Shown: positions 36,381 through 46,032 of the stretch, piece after piece
Layout: each line of letters opens with the position of its first letter
Numbering within the stretch: position 1 is the first letter of the stretch
NCBI GenBank assembly: GCA_024998815.1
Contig: JACEUQ010000001.1
Coordinates: forward strand, 682,001 to 746,000
Source of the DNA: Opitutus sp.
GTDB taxonomy: Bacteria > Verrucomicrobiota > Verrucomicrobiia > Opitutales > Opitutaceae
Direction of reading: 5' to 3'
DNA: 64,000 nucleotides
Made by a program: the position numbers and the translations under genes
The notes under the pieces: model-generated
Databases searched by the model: none
Seen by the model: the letters and a program-made list of their open reading frames with translations, nothing else
What the model was told of the DNA's origin: nothing

Positions 36381-37303
36381 GACCCCAAACGCTCGCCCTG
36401 TGTATCCCCGCTTACAATGCGGCGGAATTTCTTCCGCGTTTGCTACAATCGGCGGCCAAACAAACCTCCCGCTTTGACGAAATCCTCGTTTACGACGACG
36501 CCAGCCCGGACCACACGGCGGCGGTGGCAAGCCAATGGGGCGCGCAGGTGATTCATGGGGCGGAAAATCGCGGCTGTTCGGAAGGTAAAAACCTCCTCGC
36601 CGCCGCCACCGCCTGCGACTGGATTCACTTCCATGACGCCGACGACGACATGGCCCCCGACTTTGTGGAGCGGGCGCGCCGCCGAATGGCCAACCCGACC
36701 TGTCCGGACATCGTATTGTTCGACTACGAATACCGGGACATCGCCAGCGGCGAGCTCATCGCGATCCGGCACTTTGACCCCCAGGCGCTGGCCACCGATC
36801 CCCTGCGCTACGCGATCACCGAGCAGATCAACCCATTCTGCGGACTTTACCGCAAAGCGGCATTTCTCCGGGCGGGCGGCTACGACACCGACCCAGCGGT
36901 GCTCTACAACGAGGACTGTGCGTTTCACCTGCGGATGGCCGTGGCCGGCCTGAGTTTTGGCGCGGAAGACGGGGCCTCGATTATCAATCTACGCCGGCCC
37001 GGCTCGATGTCATCGGCCAACCAAGCCAAATGCGTCCTGGCCCGATTGGCGCTTCTGCGAAAAACCGCCCACCGACTCGCCCCGACCCACCACTTGGCGC
37101 TGGCTGATGAGCTCTGGCGCACAGCTCGGCACCTCGCCCACCATCAACGCCCCGAACTCACCCATGCCATCGCGCTCGCCCGTCGCCTAGGTCGGCGCTC
37201 GCCTCAGACCGAGCCCCGCTGGGTGCGCGCCCTCAGTTTTTTTTTACCCGTCACGACCTTTCGGTTTAGGGCCGGCTATATTCGTCGGCGCGATCACGCA
37301 TGA
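36377..37303 (+). CDS. Glycosyltransferase family 2
   Basis: 308 residues, GT-A fold. LALCIPAYNAAEFLPRLLQS, ILVYDDASPDHT and the DxD-type IHFHDADDD are the nucleotide-sugar and metal-binding motifs of GT2 enzymes. The C-terminus is basic and helical. ATGA overlaps on both sides couple it to the flanking glycosyltransferases. Sugar specificity cannot be predicted. Confidence 0.92.
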   Translation: MRPQTLALCIPAYNAAEFLPRLLQSAAKQTSRFDEILVYDDASPDHTAAVASQWGAQVIHGAENRGCSEGKNLLAAATACDWIHFHDADDDMAPDFVERARRRMANPTCPDIVLFDYEYRDIASGELIAIRHFDPQALATDPLRYAITEQINPFCGLYRKAAFLRAGGYDTDPAVLYNEDCAFHLRMAVAGLSFGAEDGASIINLRRPGSMSSANQAKCVLARLALLRKTAHRLAPTHHLALADELWRTARHLAHHQRPELTHAIALARRLGRRSPQTEPRWVRALSFFLPVTTFRFRAGYIRRRDHA

Positions 37304-38259
37304 GCCCGCTGGTCAGCATCATCATCCCTGCCTACCGCGCCGCCCCGTGGCTGGCCGCAACGCTCGATTCGGCCCTCGCGCAAACCCACCCGCGTTGCGA
37401 AATCATCGTTGTCGATGACGGCTCGCCGGACGACACCCTGCGGATCGCTAGCTCCTACGCGGACCGCCACCCTGGACGTCTGCGCGTTTTCACCCAACCC
37501 AACGCCGGAGCCTCCTCCGCCCGCAACCACGGCCTGCGCCTCGCCCAAGGCGATTTCATCCAATATCTCGACGCCGACGATCTGCTCGCCCCGGATAAGA
37601 TCGCCCGCCAGCTCGCCCGTCTGGCCACCGCCCCCACCATTTCCATCGCATCCGGCCCCTGGGGCCGCTTCACCCGTTCGCCCGCCGACACCGTATTCAG
37701 CCCCGAAGAAAATTGGCGCGATTCTCACCCACTCGACTGGCTTCGCTTAAACTTTTCCGGCCGCGGCATGATGCCCCCCTCCGCGTGGCTTCTACCGCGT
37801 ACGCTCACCAACCGCGTTGGCCCTTGGAATGAAACCCTCTCCCTCAATGATGACGGCGAATACTTCTGCCGCGCCCTCCTCGCCGCCTCGAACGTCTACT
37901 TCATTCCCGACGCCTACTCTTACTACCGCAGCGGCATCCTCGACAGCCTTAGCCATTCACGGTCCCGCCGTGCATGGAATTCCGCTTGGCATTCCCACGA
38001 GGCTTGCGCTTGCCACCTGCTCGCAGCCGACGACACACCCGCATCGCGTCGCGCCTGTGCGGACCTCTTTATTCGCCTCGCCTTCGCCATGTATCCTGAC
38101 GCCCCCGATCTCGTCGGAGCCTGCGAGCGCCGCGCCGCTGATCTAGGCGGTTCCTCGCTCCGCCCCGCCGGCGGCCGCGCATTCCGCATCGCCTCCACCC
38201 TGCTCGGCTGGCGCGCCGCTCGCAGACTCCAAATTCTTTCCGGAAAACGCCCCGCATGA
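37300..38259 (+). CDS. Glycosyltransferase family 2
   Basis: 319 residues. VSIIIPAYRAAPWLAATLDSA, IIVVDDGSPDDT and the catalytic IQYLDADDLLAP define a GT2 enzyme. It is only distantly similar to the GT2 encoded just upstream, so this is not a recent duplication. It overlaps its neighbours by four bases on each side. Confidence 0.93.
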   Translation: MSPLVSIIIPAYRAAPWLAATLDSALAQTHPRCEIIVVDDGSPDDTLRIASSYADRHPGRLRVFTQPNAGASSARNHGLRLAQGDFIQYLDADDLLAPDKIARQLARLATAPTISIASGPWGRFTRSPADTVFSPEENWRDSHPLDWLRLNFSGRGMMPPSAWLLPRTLTNRVGPWNETLSLNDDGEYFCRALLAASNVYFIPDAYSYYRSGILDSLSHSRSRRAWNSAWHSHEACACHLLAADDTPASRRACADLFIRLAFAMYPDAPDLVGACERRAADLGGSSLRPAGGRAFRIASTLLGWRAARRLQILSGKRPA

Positions 38260-39017
38260 GAGCCAGCCTACTTTATAACCCCGCCATCATCCTAGAACGG
38301 CTTGCCCTTTCCCTGCGCCGCCACAACCGACGCCGTCCTCTTCAGGGCACTCCCGCCGCCGCCCTTTCCCTCGGCCATCTCGATTCACTTGAACTGCTCC
38401 AACTTCTTTCCAGCCATCCGCCGGCCATCGTCCACGACATCGGAGCTAACGCCGGCACCTGGACCTGCCTGCTAAAAAGCCTCTACCCGGCCGCCCGCGT
38501 AGAGGCTTTTGAACCCCTTGATCGCTTCGCCGCTGACTTCGCGCGCTGGACCTGCACTTGGCCCGGCGACATCCGCCTACACCGCCTCGCACTCGGTGAC
38601 TGCCTCGGGCAAGCAACTCTCCACGTTACCGACTTCGCAGACGCCTCCAGCCTCCTTACGCTATCCGATGCCGGCCGCGCCGAGTTCAAGGTCGTCCCCA
38701 CCTCCACCGTCACCGTGCCCGTCGCCCGCCTAGACGATCTCCTCGCCTCCGGGGCCGTCGCCCCACCCGACCTCATCAAACTCGACGTGCAAGGCTTTGA
38801 GCTCGCCGTCCTGCGCGGTGGCGAAACTGCACTAGCCTCCGCCCGTGCAGTCCTCTGCGAAGTCAGCACTCGCGCCTTCTATGACGGCCAGGCCCTTTTC
38901 GGGGATGTCCTCTCCCACCTCGAGGCACGCGGCTTTCGCCTCCACGCACTCGGCGCCAACCTCGAGCCCGGAGCTCCCTTCGCCCAAGCCGACGCACTTT
39001 TTCTACGCAGCGCATGA
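38256..39017 (+). CDS. FkbM family methyltransferase
   Basis: 253 residues. The SAM-binding motif IVHDIGANAGTWTCLLKS is followed by VEAFEPLDRFAADF and, near the end, LIKLDVQGFELAVLRGG, the FkbM fold signature. FkbM-type enzymes O-methylate sugars or other hydroxyls. In this locus it probably methylates the polysaccharide. A second FkbM gene is at 41286, with little close identity. Overlaps of four bases on both sides. Confidence 0.9.
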   Translation: MRASLLYNPAIILERLALSLRRHNRRRPLQGTPAAALSLGHLDSLELLQLLSSHPPAIVHDIGANAGTWTCLLKSLYPAARVEAFEPLDRFAADFARWTCTWPGDIRLHRLALGDCLGQATLHVTDFADASSLLTLSDAGRAEFKVVPTSTVTVPVARLDDLLASGAVAPPDLIKLDVQGFELAVLRGGETALASARAVLCEVSTRAFYDGQALFGDVLSHLEARGFRLHALGANLEPGAPFAQADALFLRSA

Positions 39018-40189
39018 GTCGGCCCCTCCGCATCTGCCTGGTCTCCCAGCAAGACCTCGGTGGCCCGCCCCACCCCGTGCCCGCGTACCGTTTCTGGCGG
39101 CGGTATTTCGCCGCTGCTCTCAGTGAAGTGGGCCATGAACTCCTTGAAGCCCCCGGCTGCGACTGGGCCGCCAGTCTTCTGCCCCTCCCTCCGAGCGAAC
39201 TCGCCGAATGGCGTGAGGCGACTTGGTCACGCGCCCTCAATTGGCTTCGCGCCGAACATAACCGCCGGCCCATCGACCTGTTCTTATCCTATCTCTACCC
39301 TGGACAAATCCACCCCGGATCGCTGGCGGATATCCGCCGCCTCGGAATACCTCGGGTTAACTTATTCTGCGACAACGTCCGAGAATTCCGCCGCATCCCC
39401 CGAGAGTTCACCCACTTCGACCTGCACTGGGTCCCCGAGTTCACGGCCCTCCCACTCTACCGCCGCGCCGGCCTCCCGTTCATCCACGCCCCCATGCCCT
39501 GCTGGATCGAACCCTCACTTCACTCTCCGCTAGTGCTTGAACACCGCCCCGCCTCCTTCATCGGCACCCGCGACCACACCCGAGCGGCACTCTTTGCTGA
39601 AGCCTTTTCGATCGGACTCAAAGCGACCGTCTTTGGTCCCGGCTGGAAGGATCCCGCCCCCGCGATGATTCCGTCACCCGCCCTGCCGGGAACCTTTTTT
39701 GCCAACCAGCTGGCCTTTTTCCGCCAGCACGGCGTGTCCGCACTCCTGCGCAAAGTAGAGTCCCGACTTCGCCCAGAGCCGCCAATCAACTTCGATTTCG
39801 CGCCCTTCGCGGGTCCGCTGCTTTCCGACGATGATTACTGGTCGGTCACGCGAGGCGCAGCCGTGTGCCTCGGGGTCAACCGATACCCAAGCCCCCGCCA
39901 CCCACTCTCCAAGCCGGACACTTATTCCCGCTTGCGGGATATCGAAGCCCCGATGGCCGGTGCCTGTTACCTCACCGAGTGGACCGAAGGAATCGAGCAA
40001 CTCTACGAACCCGGCACCGAAATCGAAACCTACCGCGACGCCTCTGAACTAGTGGAAAAAACCCGCGCCTTGGCATCCGATCCAGCCCGGTGCGCCCGTC
40101 TGCGCGCCGCCGGCCAGCGCCGCGCACTCGCCGAACACACTATCCCCTGCACGCTGGATCGCCTGGTTCGTCAACTCGGCATCTTATGA
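39014..40189 (+). CDS. CgeB-like glycosyltransferase
   Basis: 391 residues. The C-terminal block EAPMAGACYLTEWTEGIEQL followed by YEPGTEIETYRDASELVEK is characteristic of CgeB/Glyco_trans_1_2 proteins, and NLFCDNVREF and LHWVPEF fit the N-terminal half. It likely adds a sugar to the growing glycan; the substrate is unknown. It overlaps both flanking genes by four bases. Confidence 0.82.
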   Translation: MSRPLRICLVSQQDLGGPPHPVPAYRFWRRYFAAALSEVGHELLEAPGCDWAASLLPLPPSELAEWREATWSRALNWLRAEHNRRPIDLFLSYLYPGQIHPGSLADIRRLGIPRVNLFCDNVREFRRIPREFTHFDLHWVPEFTALPLYRRAGLPFIHAPMPCWIEPSLHSPLVLEHRPASFIGTRDHTRAALFAEAFSIGLKATVFGPGWKDPAPAMIPSPALPGTFFANQLAFFRQHGVSALLRKVESRLRPEPPINFDFAPFAGPLLSDDDYWSVTRGAAVCLGVNRYPSPRHPLSKPDTYSRLRDIEAPMAGACYLTEWTEGIEQLYEPGTEIETYRDASELVEKTRALASDPARCARLRAAGQRRALAEHTIPCTLDRLVRQLGIL

Positions 40190-41280
40190 GCGACGCCGCA
40201 CCGTCCACCGCCATCCTCGTGCCGCAGGCCCGCCGCTCTGGGATGATTGACCTCTGGCGCGCCATCGCGTGCCTCGCCGTCGTGCTCTACCACGGATCTG
40301 AAACTCCAAATCTACCCACGGACTCCCCGCTGGTTACGGTCATGTCATCCCTCGGTCACCATGGATGGTTGGGTGTGCCCATGTTTTTTGTGATTTCCGG
40401 CTTCTGCCTCGCACAGGCGGTGCAAATCCGCGCGGCCCAAACCTGTGGGGTGATCGCATTCTGGAAAGACCGGCTCCTGCGCATCTATCCGGTCTATTGG
40501 GCCGCACTTCTGCTCGCACTGCTACTCGCCCTGATCGCTACGCCGTTTAACGGCCTGCCTCCGTCCTCCGCATTCCCCTCATCAACCTCCGCCTTACTAT
40601 CGAACCTCACCTTGGTCACCAACTGGACCGGTCACCAACCGCAACTGATGGTCAGTTGGAGCCTCGACTACGAAATTGGTTTCTACGTGCTGGTTGGGGC
40701 CGCTTTATTTGCACCACTGCGAAGGACCTCGCACCGCCTCTGGCTTTACATGGCGATCACCACCCTCGCCCACATGGATTCGCCAGTCGCTTGGTTCCCC
40801 TTGCTGGGCTCCTGGCCCGCCTTCGCCTGCGGGCTCGCCGTTCACTCAGCCCTGCAAACCAAGCTCTCAAGCCCAGTCAGGTTTCTCGCGCTTCTGTATC
40901 CCCTCGCTCTCGCGGCGCTCGCCTTATTAACCGAGGTTTCTCTCTCGGCCGCCTTCGCGCCGGCTTTTGCTCTATGCCTGCTCGCCTCGCTAGCGTGGGA
41001 GCCTCGCCTACCGCCACCGCCCCGCGCCCTCTGCGCCATTGGACTCGCCTCATATTCAATCTATCTGGTCCATATCCCTTTTATGAGCCCGATGCTAAAC
41101 CTCTTCCATCGTTTGCTCGCGCCGGATAGCGCCGCTTACACGTGGGTCTGGATCGGCCACCTCATCGTCGGGGTTACCAGTGGGCTGCTGTTTTATCATC
41201 TCATCGAGCGTCGTTGCGAAACCCTACGCACCCGTCTCTCTTCCCACTCCAGCAGTCCCTATTCCGTCGCCACCGCGTGA
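40186..41280 (+). CDS. Acyltransferase family 3 (OafA/YrhL-like) membrane protein
   Basis: 364 residues, about ten hydrophobic helices. The N-terminal RSGMIDLWRAIACLAVVLYHG has the conserved Arg and His of the family, and GVPMFFVISGFCLA is another hallmark. These enzymes acetylate or otherwise acylate surface sugars from the membrane. The ATG at 40186 overlaps the preceding stop and is preferred to the longer frame. An O-acyl group on the exported polymer is the likely product. Confidence 0.92.
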   Translation: MSDAAPSTAILVPQARRSGMIDLWRAIACLAVVLYHGSETPNLPTDSPLVTVMSSLGHHGWLGVPMFFVISGFCLAQAVQIRAAQTCGVIAFWKDRLLRIYPVYWAALLLALLLALIATPFNGLPPSSAFPSSTSALLSNLTLVTNWTGHQPQLMVSWSLDYEIGFYVLVGAALFAPLRRTSHRLWLYMAITTLAHMDSPVAWFPLLGSWPAFACGLAVHSALQTKLSSPVRFLALLYPLALAALALLTEVSLSAAFAPAFALCLLASLAWEPRLPPPPRALCAIGLASYSIYLVHIPFMSPMLNLFHRLLAPDSAAYTWVWIGHLIVGVTSGLLFYHLIERRCETLRTRLSSHSSSPYSVATA

Positions 41281-41285
41281 TTCAA

Positions 41286-42035
41286 ATGATTTTTTCCCGC
41301 ATTCGAAAAACCCGCCCCTACGCCTTACTACGCGAAGCACGCTACCTTTGGCGACATCGCGCCCGTCGCGCATTCTACGCTGCGTTCGTGAAGCCCGGTT
41401 CGCTGGTATTCGACGTGGGGGCAAACGTCGGCAACTACACGCTGATTTTCCGCAGCCTGGGCGCCCGTGTGGTCGCAATTGAGCCCCAATCCAAGCTTGC
41501 CGCCGACCTGGCCCGACGATTTCCGCCCGGACGCAAGGGAGTGCACCTGGAACGGAGTGCAATGGGTGCCGCCCCCGGCCAGGCCGTGCTGCACAAGACC
41601 GCCGATTTGAGCGAAGTCGCATCCCTGCGATCCGACATCGGCCAAACCAGCCGTTTCGCCGCCGAACATCCCTACGTTGCCACCGAAACCGTGCCCGTGC
41701 GAACCCTCGCCGAACTGATCGCGGTCCATGGCAAACCCGACTTTTGCAAAATCGACGTCGAAGGCTTCGAACATCAGGTATTGGCGGGTCTTGATACTCC
41801 GATTCGCTGGCTGTCCTTCGAATTCAACCGCGAATATCTAGACGTTGCCGAAACCTGCCTCGCTCGCCTGCAAAAACTTGGCCCCTACGAGTTCAATTAT
41901 ACTTTGGGTGAAGACAACCACTTCACCAGCTGCCAATGGCTCGACGCCACCGCCCTGCTTCGGATTCTACAAACCTCCCGAGACCCCCTTCTCTGGGGCG
42001 ATATCCATGCCCGACTGCCTGCTTCCGCACGATGA
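41286..42035 (+). CDS. FkbM family methyltransferase
   Basis: 249 residues. LVFDVGANVGNYTLIFRSLGA binds SAM; VVAIEPQ and FCKIDVEGFEHQVLAGL complete the FkbM signature. It probably O-methylates a sugar of the polymer. A GTG at 41277, overlapping the acyltransferase stop by four bases, is an equally possible start, adding three residues. A class II repeat element begins about 85 bases after the stop, ending this coupled gene block. Confidence 0.9.
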   Translation: MIFSRIRKTRPYALLREARYLWRHRARRAFYAAFVKPGSLVFDVGANVGNYTLIFRSLGARVVAIEPQSKLAADLARRFPPGRKGVHLERSAMGAAPGQAVLHKTADLSEVASLRSDIGQTSRFAAEHPYVATETVPVRTLAELIAVHGKPDFCKIDVEGFEHQVLAGLDTPIRWLSFEFNREYLDVAETCLARLQKLGPYEFNYTLGEDNHFTSCQWLDATALLRILQTSRDPLLWGDIHARLPASAR

Positions 42036-42120
42036 AGCCGAGCATGATTCCCCGAACGCGCCACCCAGCAGGTTGTGCGAAATGTTTTCGGAGCCGCTCA
42101 CAAAGGGCAGACTTCGAGCC

Positions 42121-42243
42121 TTTTAGCCGCGAAAGATCGCAGAGAACGCATAGAACTACAGGGTTTGTTCTTTGCGCTCCTTGAGTTCTTTCGCGGCCAA
42201 ACTGCCTTGGTTTGATCCGACTCTTTGAATGTTACAGCCTACC
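42121..42243. repeat. Intergenic inverted-repeat element, GCCGCGAAAGAACGC class
   Basis: Arms TTTTAGCCGCGAAAGATCGC (42121) and GTTCTTTCGCGGCCAAACTG (to about 42205), followed by the end motif GATCCGACTCTTTGAATGTT ACAGCCTAC. Only the right-hand end motif is intact here. It ends six bases before the next glycosyltransferase gene, so it forms that gene's leader. Confidence 0.85.
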
Positions 42244-42249
42244 CGTTAA

Positions 42250-43521
42250 ATGAAATCGCGTTCGATTCTGATTCTCGGGTCAGGCCAACTCTGCCGTAAC
42301 CCCCGCGTTCTCAAGGAAGCGATCACCCTGAGCGATGCGGGCTACACGGTCACGGTCATGAACGTGGCCAACAGCGAGCGCTTCGAAGCGCATGACCGGG
42401 ACATCATGCGCGGGTGCCGCTTCCGCAAAATCAGCCTCGATCAGCTCAGCTCCACTTGGTCGGGCCGTTTGGCCAAAAACTCCGCGCGGCTGCGCAGTTA
42501 TTTAGCCCGCAGGATTGGACTGCGACTCGGCTTCGAATCGCCCAATGCGCTCGGGCCGGTTTCAGCCCTGGCCCAACTCGCGTTGCGGTACCCGGCCGAT
42601 CTCACGATTGTGCACACGGAGATGGCCTTTTGTATTGGCGCGGAGCTGATTGCCCGCGGCCGCAACGTGGCGGCCGATTTTGAAGACTGGCATTCTCAGG
42701 ATTTACTTCCTGAAGCCAGGTCGGAACGCCCGCTCAAACTGCTCGCCCGAGTGGAGCAGCAACTCCTGCAGCACGCGATTTACAGCACCACGACTTCGAA
42801 GGCGCTGGCTCAGGCGCTGCAGGTGACGTATGGCGGCCACCGTCCTACGGTGCTGACCAATTCCTTTCCGCTGCAAACCGCACCCGCATTCACGGCCAAC
42901 ACGCCACCGGTGTTTATTTGGTTTTCCCAAACGATTGGCCCGGGCCGCGGGCTGGAGGCGTTCATCGATGCGTGGAGCCTGATGGATTCGCCCAGCTGCC
43001 TCCGGCTTTTGGGTGATAGCTGTGAAACCTACCGCACCGCGCTCCAAGCCCGCGTCCCCGCCGGGCGCCGCCAGCAACTCGAATTTAGAACCCTCGTCAC
43101 TCCAGCGGAACTGCCGGGGATTTTAGCCCATCAGGATATCGGTTTGGCGCTGGAACCGGATTCACCTGTTAGCCGGAGTCTCACCATCACAAATAAAATT
43201 CTTCAGTACCTGAACGCCGGCCTCGCGGTACTCGCCACCGCCACAGCCGGCCAGCGCGAGGTGCTCGAACAAGCCCCTGGAGCCGGGGAACTGATCAACC
43301 TCACCGATGCGCCGACCCTCGCGCGGCACCTCGATGAATTACTCCGCTCGCCGGGCCGCCTGATGACGATGCGCCGGGCCGCTCGCCGGGCCGCCGAGAC
43401 AACCTTTTGCTGGGAACAGGAAGCTCCTCGGCTCCTCTCGCTGGTGGAATCCGCGCTCGCGCTCCCCGCTCAATCAGCCGTTCCCCGGGGCAGCACTGAG
43501 ACGCAAAAGCGGCAGGCATGA
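42250..43521 (+). CDS. Glycosyltransferase (GT4-like)
   Basis: 423 residues, GT-B fold. ILILGSGQLCRNPRVLKEA is an N-terminus common to GT4-like proteins of exopolysaccharide loci, and NKILQYLNAGLAVLATATAGQ is the matching C-terminal acceptor/donor segment. The classic E-x7-E is not obvious, so subfamily assignment is tentative. The start ATG lies a few bases after the repeat element; the stop overlaps the next frame. Confidence 0.82.
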   Translation: MKSRSILILGSGQLCRNPRVLKEAITLSDAGYTVTVMNVANSERFEAHDRDIMRGCRFRKISLDQLSSTWSGRLAKNSARLRSYLARRIGLRLGFESPNALGPVSALAQLALRYPADLTIVHTEMAFCIGAELIARGRNVAADFEDWHSQDLLPEARSERPLKLLARVEQQLLQHAIYSTTTSKALAQALQVTYGGHRPTVLTNSFPLQTAPAFTANTPPVFIWFSQTIGPGRGLEAFIDAWSLMDSPSCLRLLGDSCETYRTALQARVPAGRRQQLEFRTLVTPAELPGILAHQDIGLALEPDSPVSRSLTITNKILQYLNAGLAVLATATAGQREVLEQAPGAGELINLTDAPTLARHLDELLRSPGRLMTMRRAARRAAETTFCWEQEAPRLLSLVESALALPAQSAVPRGSTETQKRQA

Positions 43522-43577
43522 GCGGCTGCCACTCAAATATTCCCGGCAGCCCTACCGCGGTCTCAACCCCTGCATCC

Positions 43578-44615
43578 ATGCGCATCCTTCTTGTTGCCGA
43601 TCCGATGATTCCCGTGCCGCCGGTGGGCTACGGCGGGATTGAGCGGATCGTGGATTCCTTGGTGGGTGAACTACGCGCCAAGGGCCATGTCGTCGCGCTC
43701 ACCGCCAAGGCCGGCTCCACCTGTCAGGCGGATGCGTTCTTCCCCTGGCCTGGCGAACGCGTCGGCAGCACCCTCGACACGTTGCGCAACGCCGCCGCAC
43801 TCCAGCGGGCCGTGCGTAAGTTCCGCCCCGACGTGGTCCACAGTTTTGGCCGCCTCGCCTACCTGTTCGCGCTGCTGCCCACTCGTCTGCCCAAAATCAT
43901 GTCCTACCAGCGGCATGTCACGCCCCGCCCCATTCGCATCGCGCAATGGCTGGCCCGGCCAGGCACCCTACGATTTACCGGGTGCAGTGAGTTTATCTGC
44001 CGCCAAGGCCGCAATGGCGGCGGCGACTGGACCGCGATCCCCAATTTCGTGGATCTCACCAAGATTGATTTTGTGCCCAGCGTGCCGGCGGATGCCCCAC
44101 TCTTGTTTCTTAGCCGGGTGGAGTCGATCAAAGGGCCGGACCTAGCCATCGAGATCGCCCGTCGCTCAGGACGGCGGCTGCTCATCGCAGGTAACGCCCC
44201 CACCGCCGGCCAAGAAAAGGATTTCTTCGACCAAAAAGTGGCTCCGCATTTGGGGCGCGACGGCATCGAATGGATTGGCGAAGTCGGCGACGTCAAAAAA
44301 AACGAGTTGCTCGGCCGCTCGGCCGCCCTCTTGGTGCCCATCCAGTGGGATGAGCCGTTTGGGATCGTTTTCGCGGAAGCCCTGGCCGCGGGCACGCCGG
44401 TAATCACGTGTAATCGCGGTGCGTTACCGGAAATCATCCGCCAAGGAGTGACCGGTATCACCATTCAAAGTGTGGAAGACGGCGTGGCTGCGGTGAAACG
44501 CTTACCCCAGCTGGATCGAGCCGCTTGCCGGAAGTCAGCGGAAAATCATTTTAGCACCCAAGTCGTGGCGGCCCGTTACGAATCGCTCTACGGGGTGCAG
44601 GTGTGGGTAAAATAA
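43578..44615 (+). CDS. Glycosyltransferase family 4
   Basis: 345 residues. PPVGYGGIERIVDSLVGEL is the GT4 glycine-rich N-terminal motif, and DEPFGIVFAEALAAGTPVI carries E-x7-E. ATG 43578 is preferred because it aligns with the family start; an upstream ATG at 43518 overlaps the previous gene by four bases and would add 20 residues without family similarity. Confidence 0.91.
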   Translation: MRILLVADPMIPVPPVGYGGIERIVDSLVGELRAKGHVVALTAKAGSTCQADAFFPWPGERVGSTLDTLRNAAALQRAVRKFRPDVVHSFGRLAYLFALLPTRLPKIMSYQRHVTPRPIRIAQWLARPGTLRFTGCSEFICRQGRNGGGDWTAIPNFVDLTKIDFVPSVPADAPLLFLSRVESIKGPDLAIEIARRSGRRLLIAGNAPTAGQEKDFFDQKVAPHLGRDGIEWIGEVGDVKKNELLGRSAALLVPIQWDEPFGIVFAEALAAGTPVITCNRGALPEIIRQGVTGITIQSVEDGVAAVKRLPQLDRAACRKSAENHFSTQVVAARYESLYGVQVWVK

Positions 44616-44624
44616 CTCAGTGCC

Positions 44625-45377
44625 ATGCCCCACTTCCGTCTACTGTTGCTCCGCTTGCTTCGCCTGATCCTGAGTTGGCGCGCCCGGCCCCTGCTCCTGC
44701 CCCCGGGGCCGCTCCTGATTATCGCGCCCCATCCCGACGATGAAACGCTCGGTTGCGGCGGCCTGATCATGCGTGAACGCAAGGCCGGCCGACAGGTTCA
44801 CATCGCATTTTTAACCGACGGCAGCCAATCGCACCGCGGCCATCCCTCGCTCACACCGACGGCACTCGCCAAACTACGACAGGCCGAGGCGATCGCGGCG
44901 ACGGCTTGTCTGGGGGTGCCAGCCGACGAGCTCACCTTCATCGATCTGCCCGACGGTGAACTGCCCCGACTTGCGCCAGGCGAACGCGAACGAGCGGTGA
45001 ACGCTCTTAGCTCGCTCCTTTGCCGGCTACAGCCGGCAACCAAGTTGGTCGCGTACCGGCGAGACGGCAGCTCTGAACATGAGGCCGCCTTCCCGCTGGT
45101 CACAGCAGCCCTAAACCATGCCCAGGTTCGCCCCCTACTCATCGAATACCTTGTCTGGGCGGCCTATAGCCCACGCCTGTTTCTGCGCGTCTTGTTTTTG
45201 GCGGGACAGGTTCACTGCCTGAGCTTTCACGGAAAGGGTGCCACCAAAACCAAGGCGCTCGCCTGCTACCGCTCCCAGTTCCAGCCAACTCCGCCGTGGA
45301 CCCAAGCGGTGGTGCCGCCCCAGTTCGCCAACGCCTTCTCGCCCGAGGAGGAATTTTTCCTAAAACTTCGCTCATGA
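44625..45377 (+). CDS. PIG-L family deacetylase
   Basis: 250 residues. The zinc-binding motif APHPDDETLGCGG and later SSEHEAAFPLV define the PIG-L/LmbE family, which removes acetyl groups from N-acetylglucosamine-type residues. The N-terminus is hydrophobic and arginine-rich (about residues 4-30) and may associate with the membrane. In this locus it may de-N-acetylate a sugar of the polymer or its lipid-linked precursor. It overlaps the next gene by four bases. Confidence 0.9.
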   Translation: MPHFRLLLLRLLRLILSWRARPLLLPPGPLLIIAPHPDDETLGCGGLIMRERKAGRQVHIAFLTDGSQSHRGHPSLTPTALAKLRQAEAIAATACLGVPADELTFIDLPDGELPRLAPGERERAVNALSSLLCRLQPATKLVAYRRDGSSEHEAAFPLVTAALNHAQVRPLLIEYLVWAAYSPRLFLRVLFLAGQVHCLSFHGKGATKTKALACYRSQFQPTPPWTQAVVPPQFANAFSPEEEFFLKLRS

Positions 45378-46021
45378 ACTCCGTCCCCTCCCGCCCCTCC
45401 TTGTGGGCCCGTATTCGCCACCAGATTAGTTTTCGCCTGTACGGTCGCCGCTTGGGCCTCGGGCAACCCATCCACGCCGCCGCGCTCGACCACGAATACG
45501 CCTCCGGTGCCTGGGACCACTTTTTCGGGCCCGATGAACTTGCCCGCAACGAACGCCTCGCCGCCTGCATCCACGCAGCCAGGCCTCGCCCCCGCTTGCT
45601 GGACCTAGGCTGCGGTTCCGGAAGGCTGGTCAGTTTGCTCAATCCGGCCGCACTCGACGGTTATCTCGGAGTGGACCTGTCAGCCGAAGGAATCCGTTTA
45701 GCCAAAGCGCTCGGCCGTCCTGCCCCGCTCGACCAATTTCAACTCCACGACTTCGAAACGTGGACCCCGCAGCCGGGAAGTTACGATGTGATCACGTTCA
45801 ATGAATGCCTCGGTTACGCGCCCGATCCCCTGCGCACCGCGCTACGTTTCGCCGCCACCCTACCCGCCGACGGCGTCCTCTTGGTCTCGCATTTTCAGTC
45901 GGGCAATCACGTCGAATTCTGGCAGCGACTCGCCCGCAATTTCGATTTTTCCGATTCTCAGGTGATCACGAACACCAAGGGTCAGATCTGGGACATTCGA
46001 TCGTTGCGTCTGCGCGCGTAG
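45374..46021 (+). CDS. SAM-dependent methyltransferase (class I)
   Basis: 215 residues. LLDLGCGSGRLVSLL is motif I, YLGVDLS motif II, and YDVITFNECLGY the motif IV region. It is a small Rossmann methyltransferase of the type often found next to sugar-modifying genes. The ATG overlaps the PIG-L stop, so the two are coupled and may act on the same sugar. It is a third methyltransferase of the locus. Confidence 0.88.
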   Translation: MNSVPSRPSLWARIRHQISFRLYGRRLGLGQPIHAAALDHEYASGAWDHFFGPDELARNERLAACIHAARPRPRLLDLGCGSGRLVSLLNPAALDGYLGVDLSAEGIRLAKALGRPAPLDQFQLHDFETWTPQPGSYDVITFNECLGYAPDPLRTALRFAATLPADGVLLVSHFQSGNHVEFWQRLARNFDFSDSQVITNTKGQIWDIRSLRLRA

Positions 46022-46032
46022 AATCACCTCCC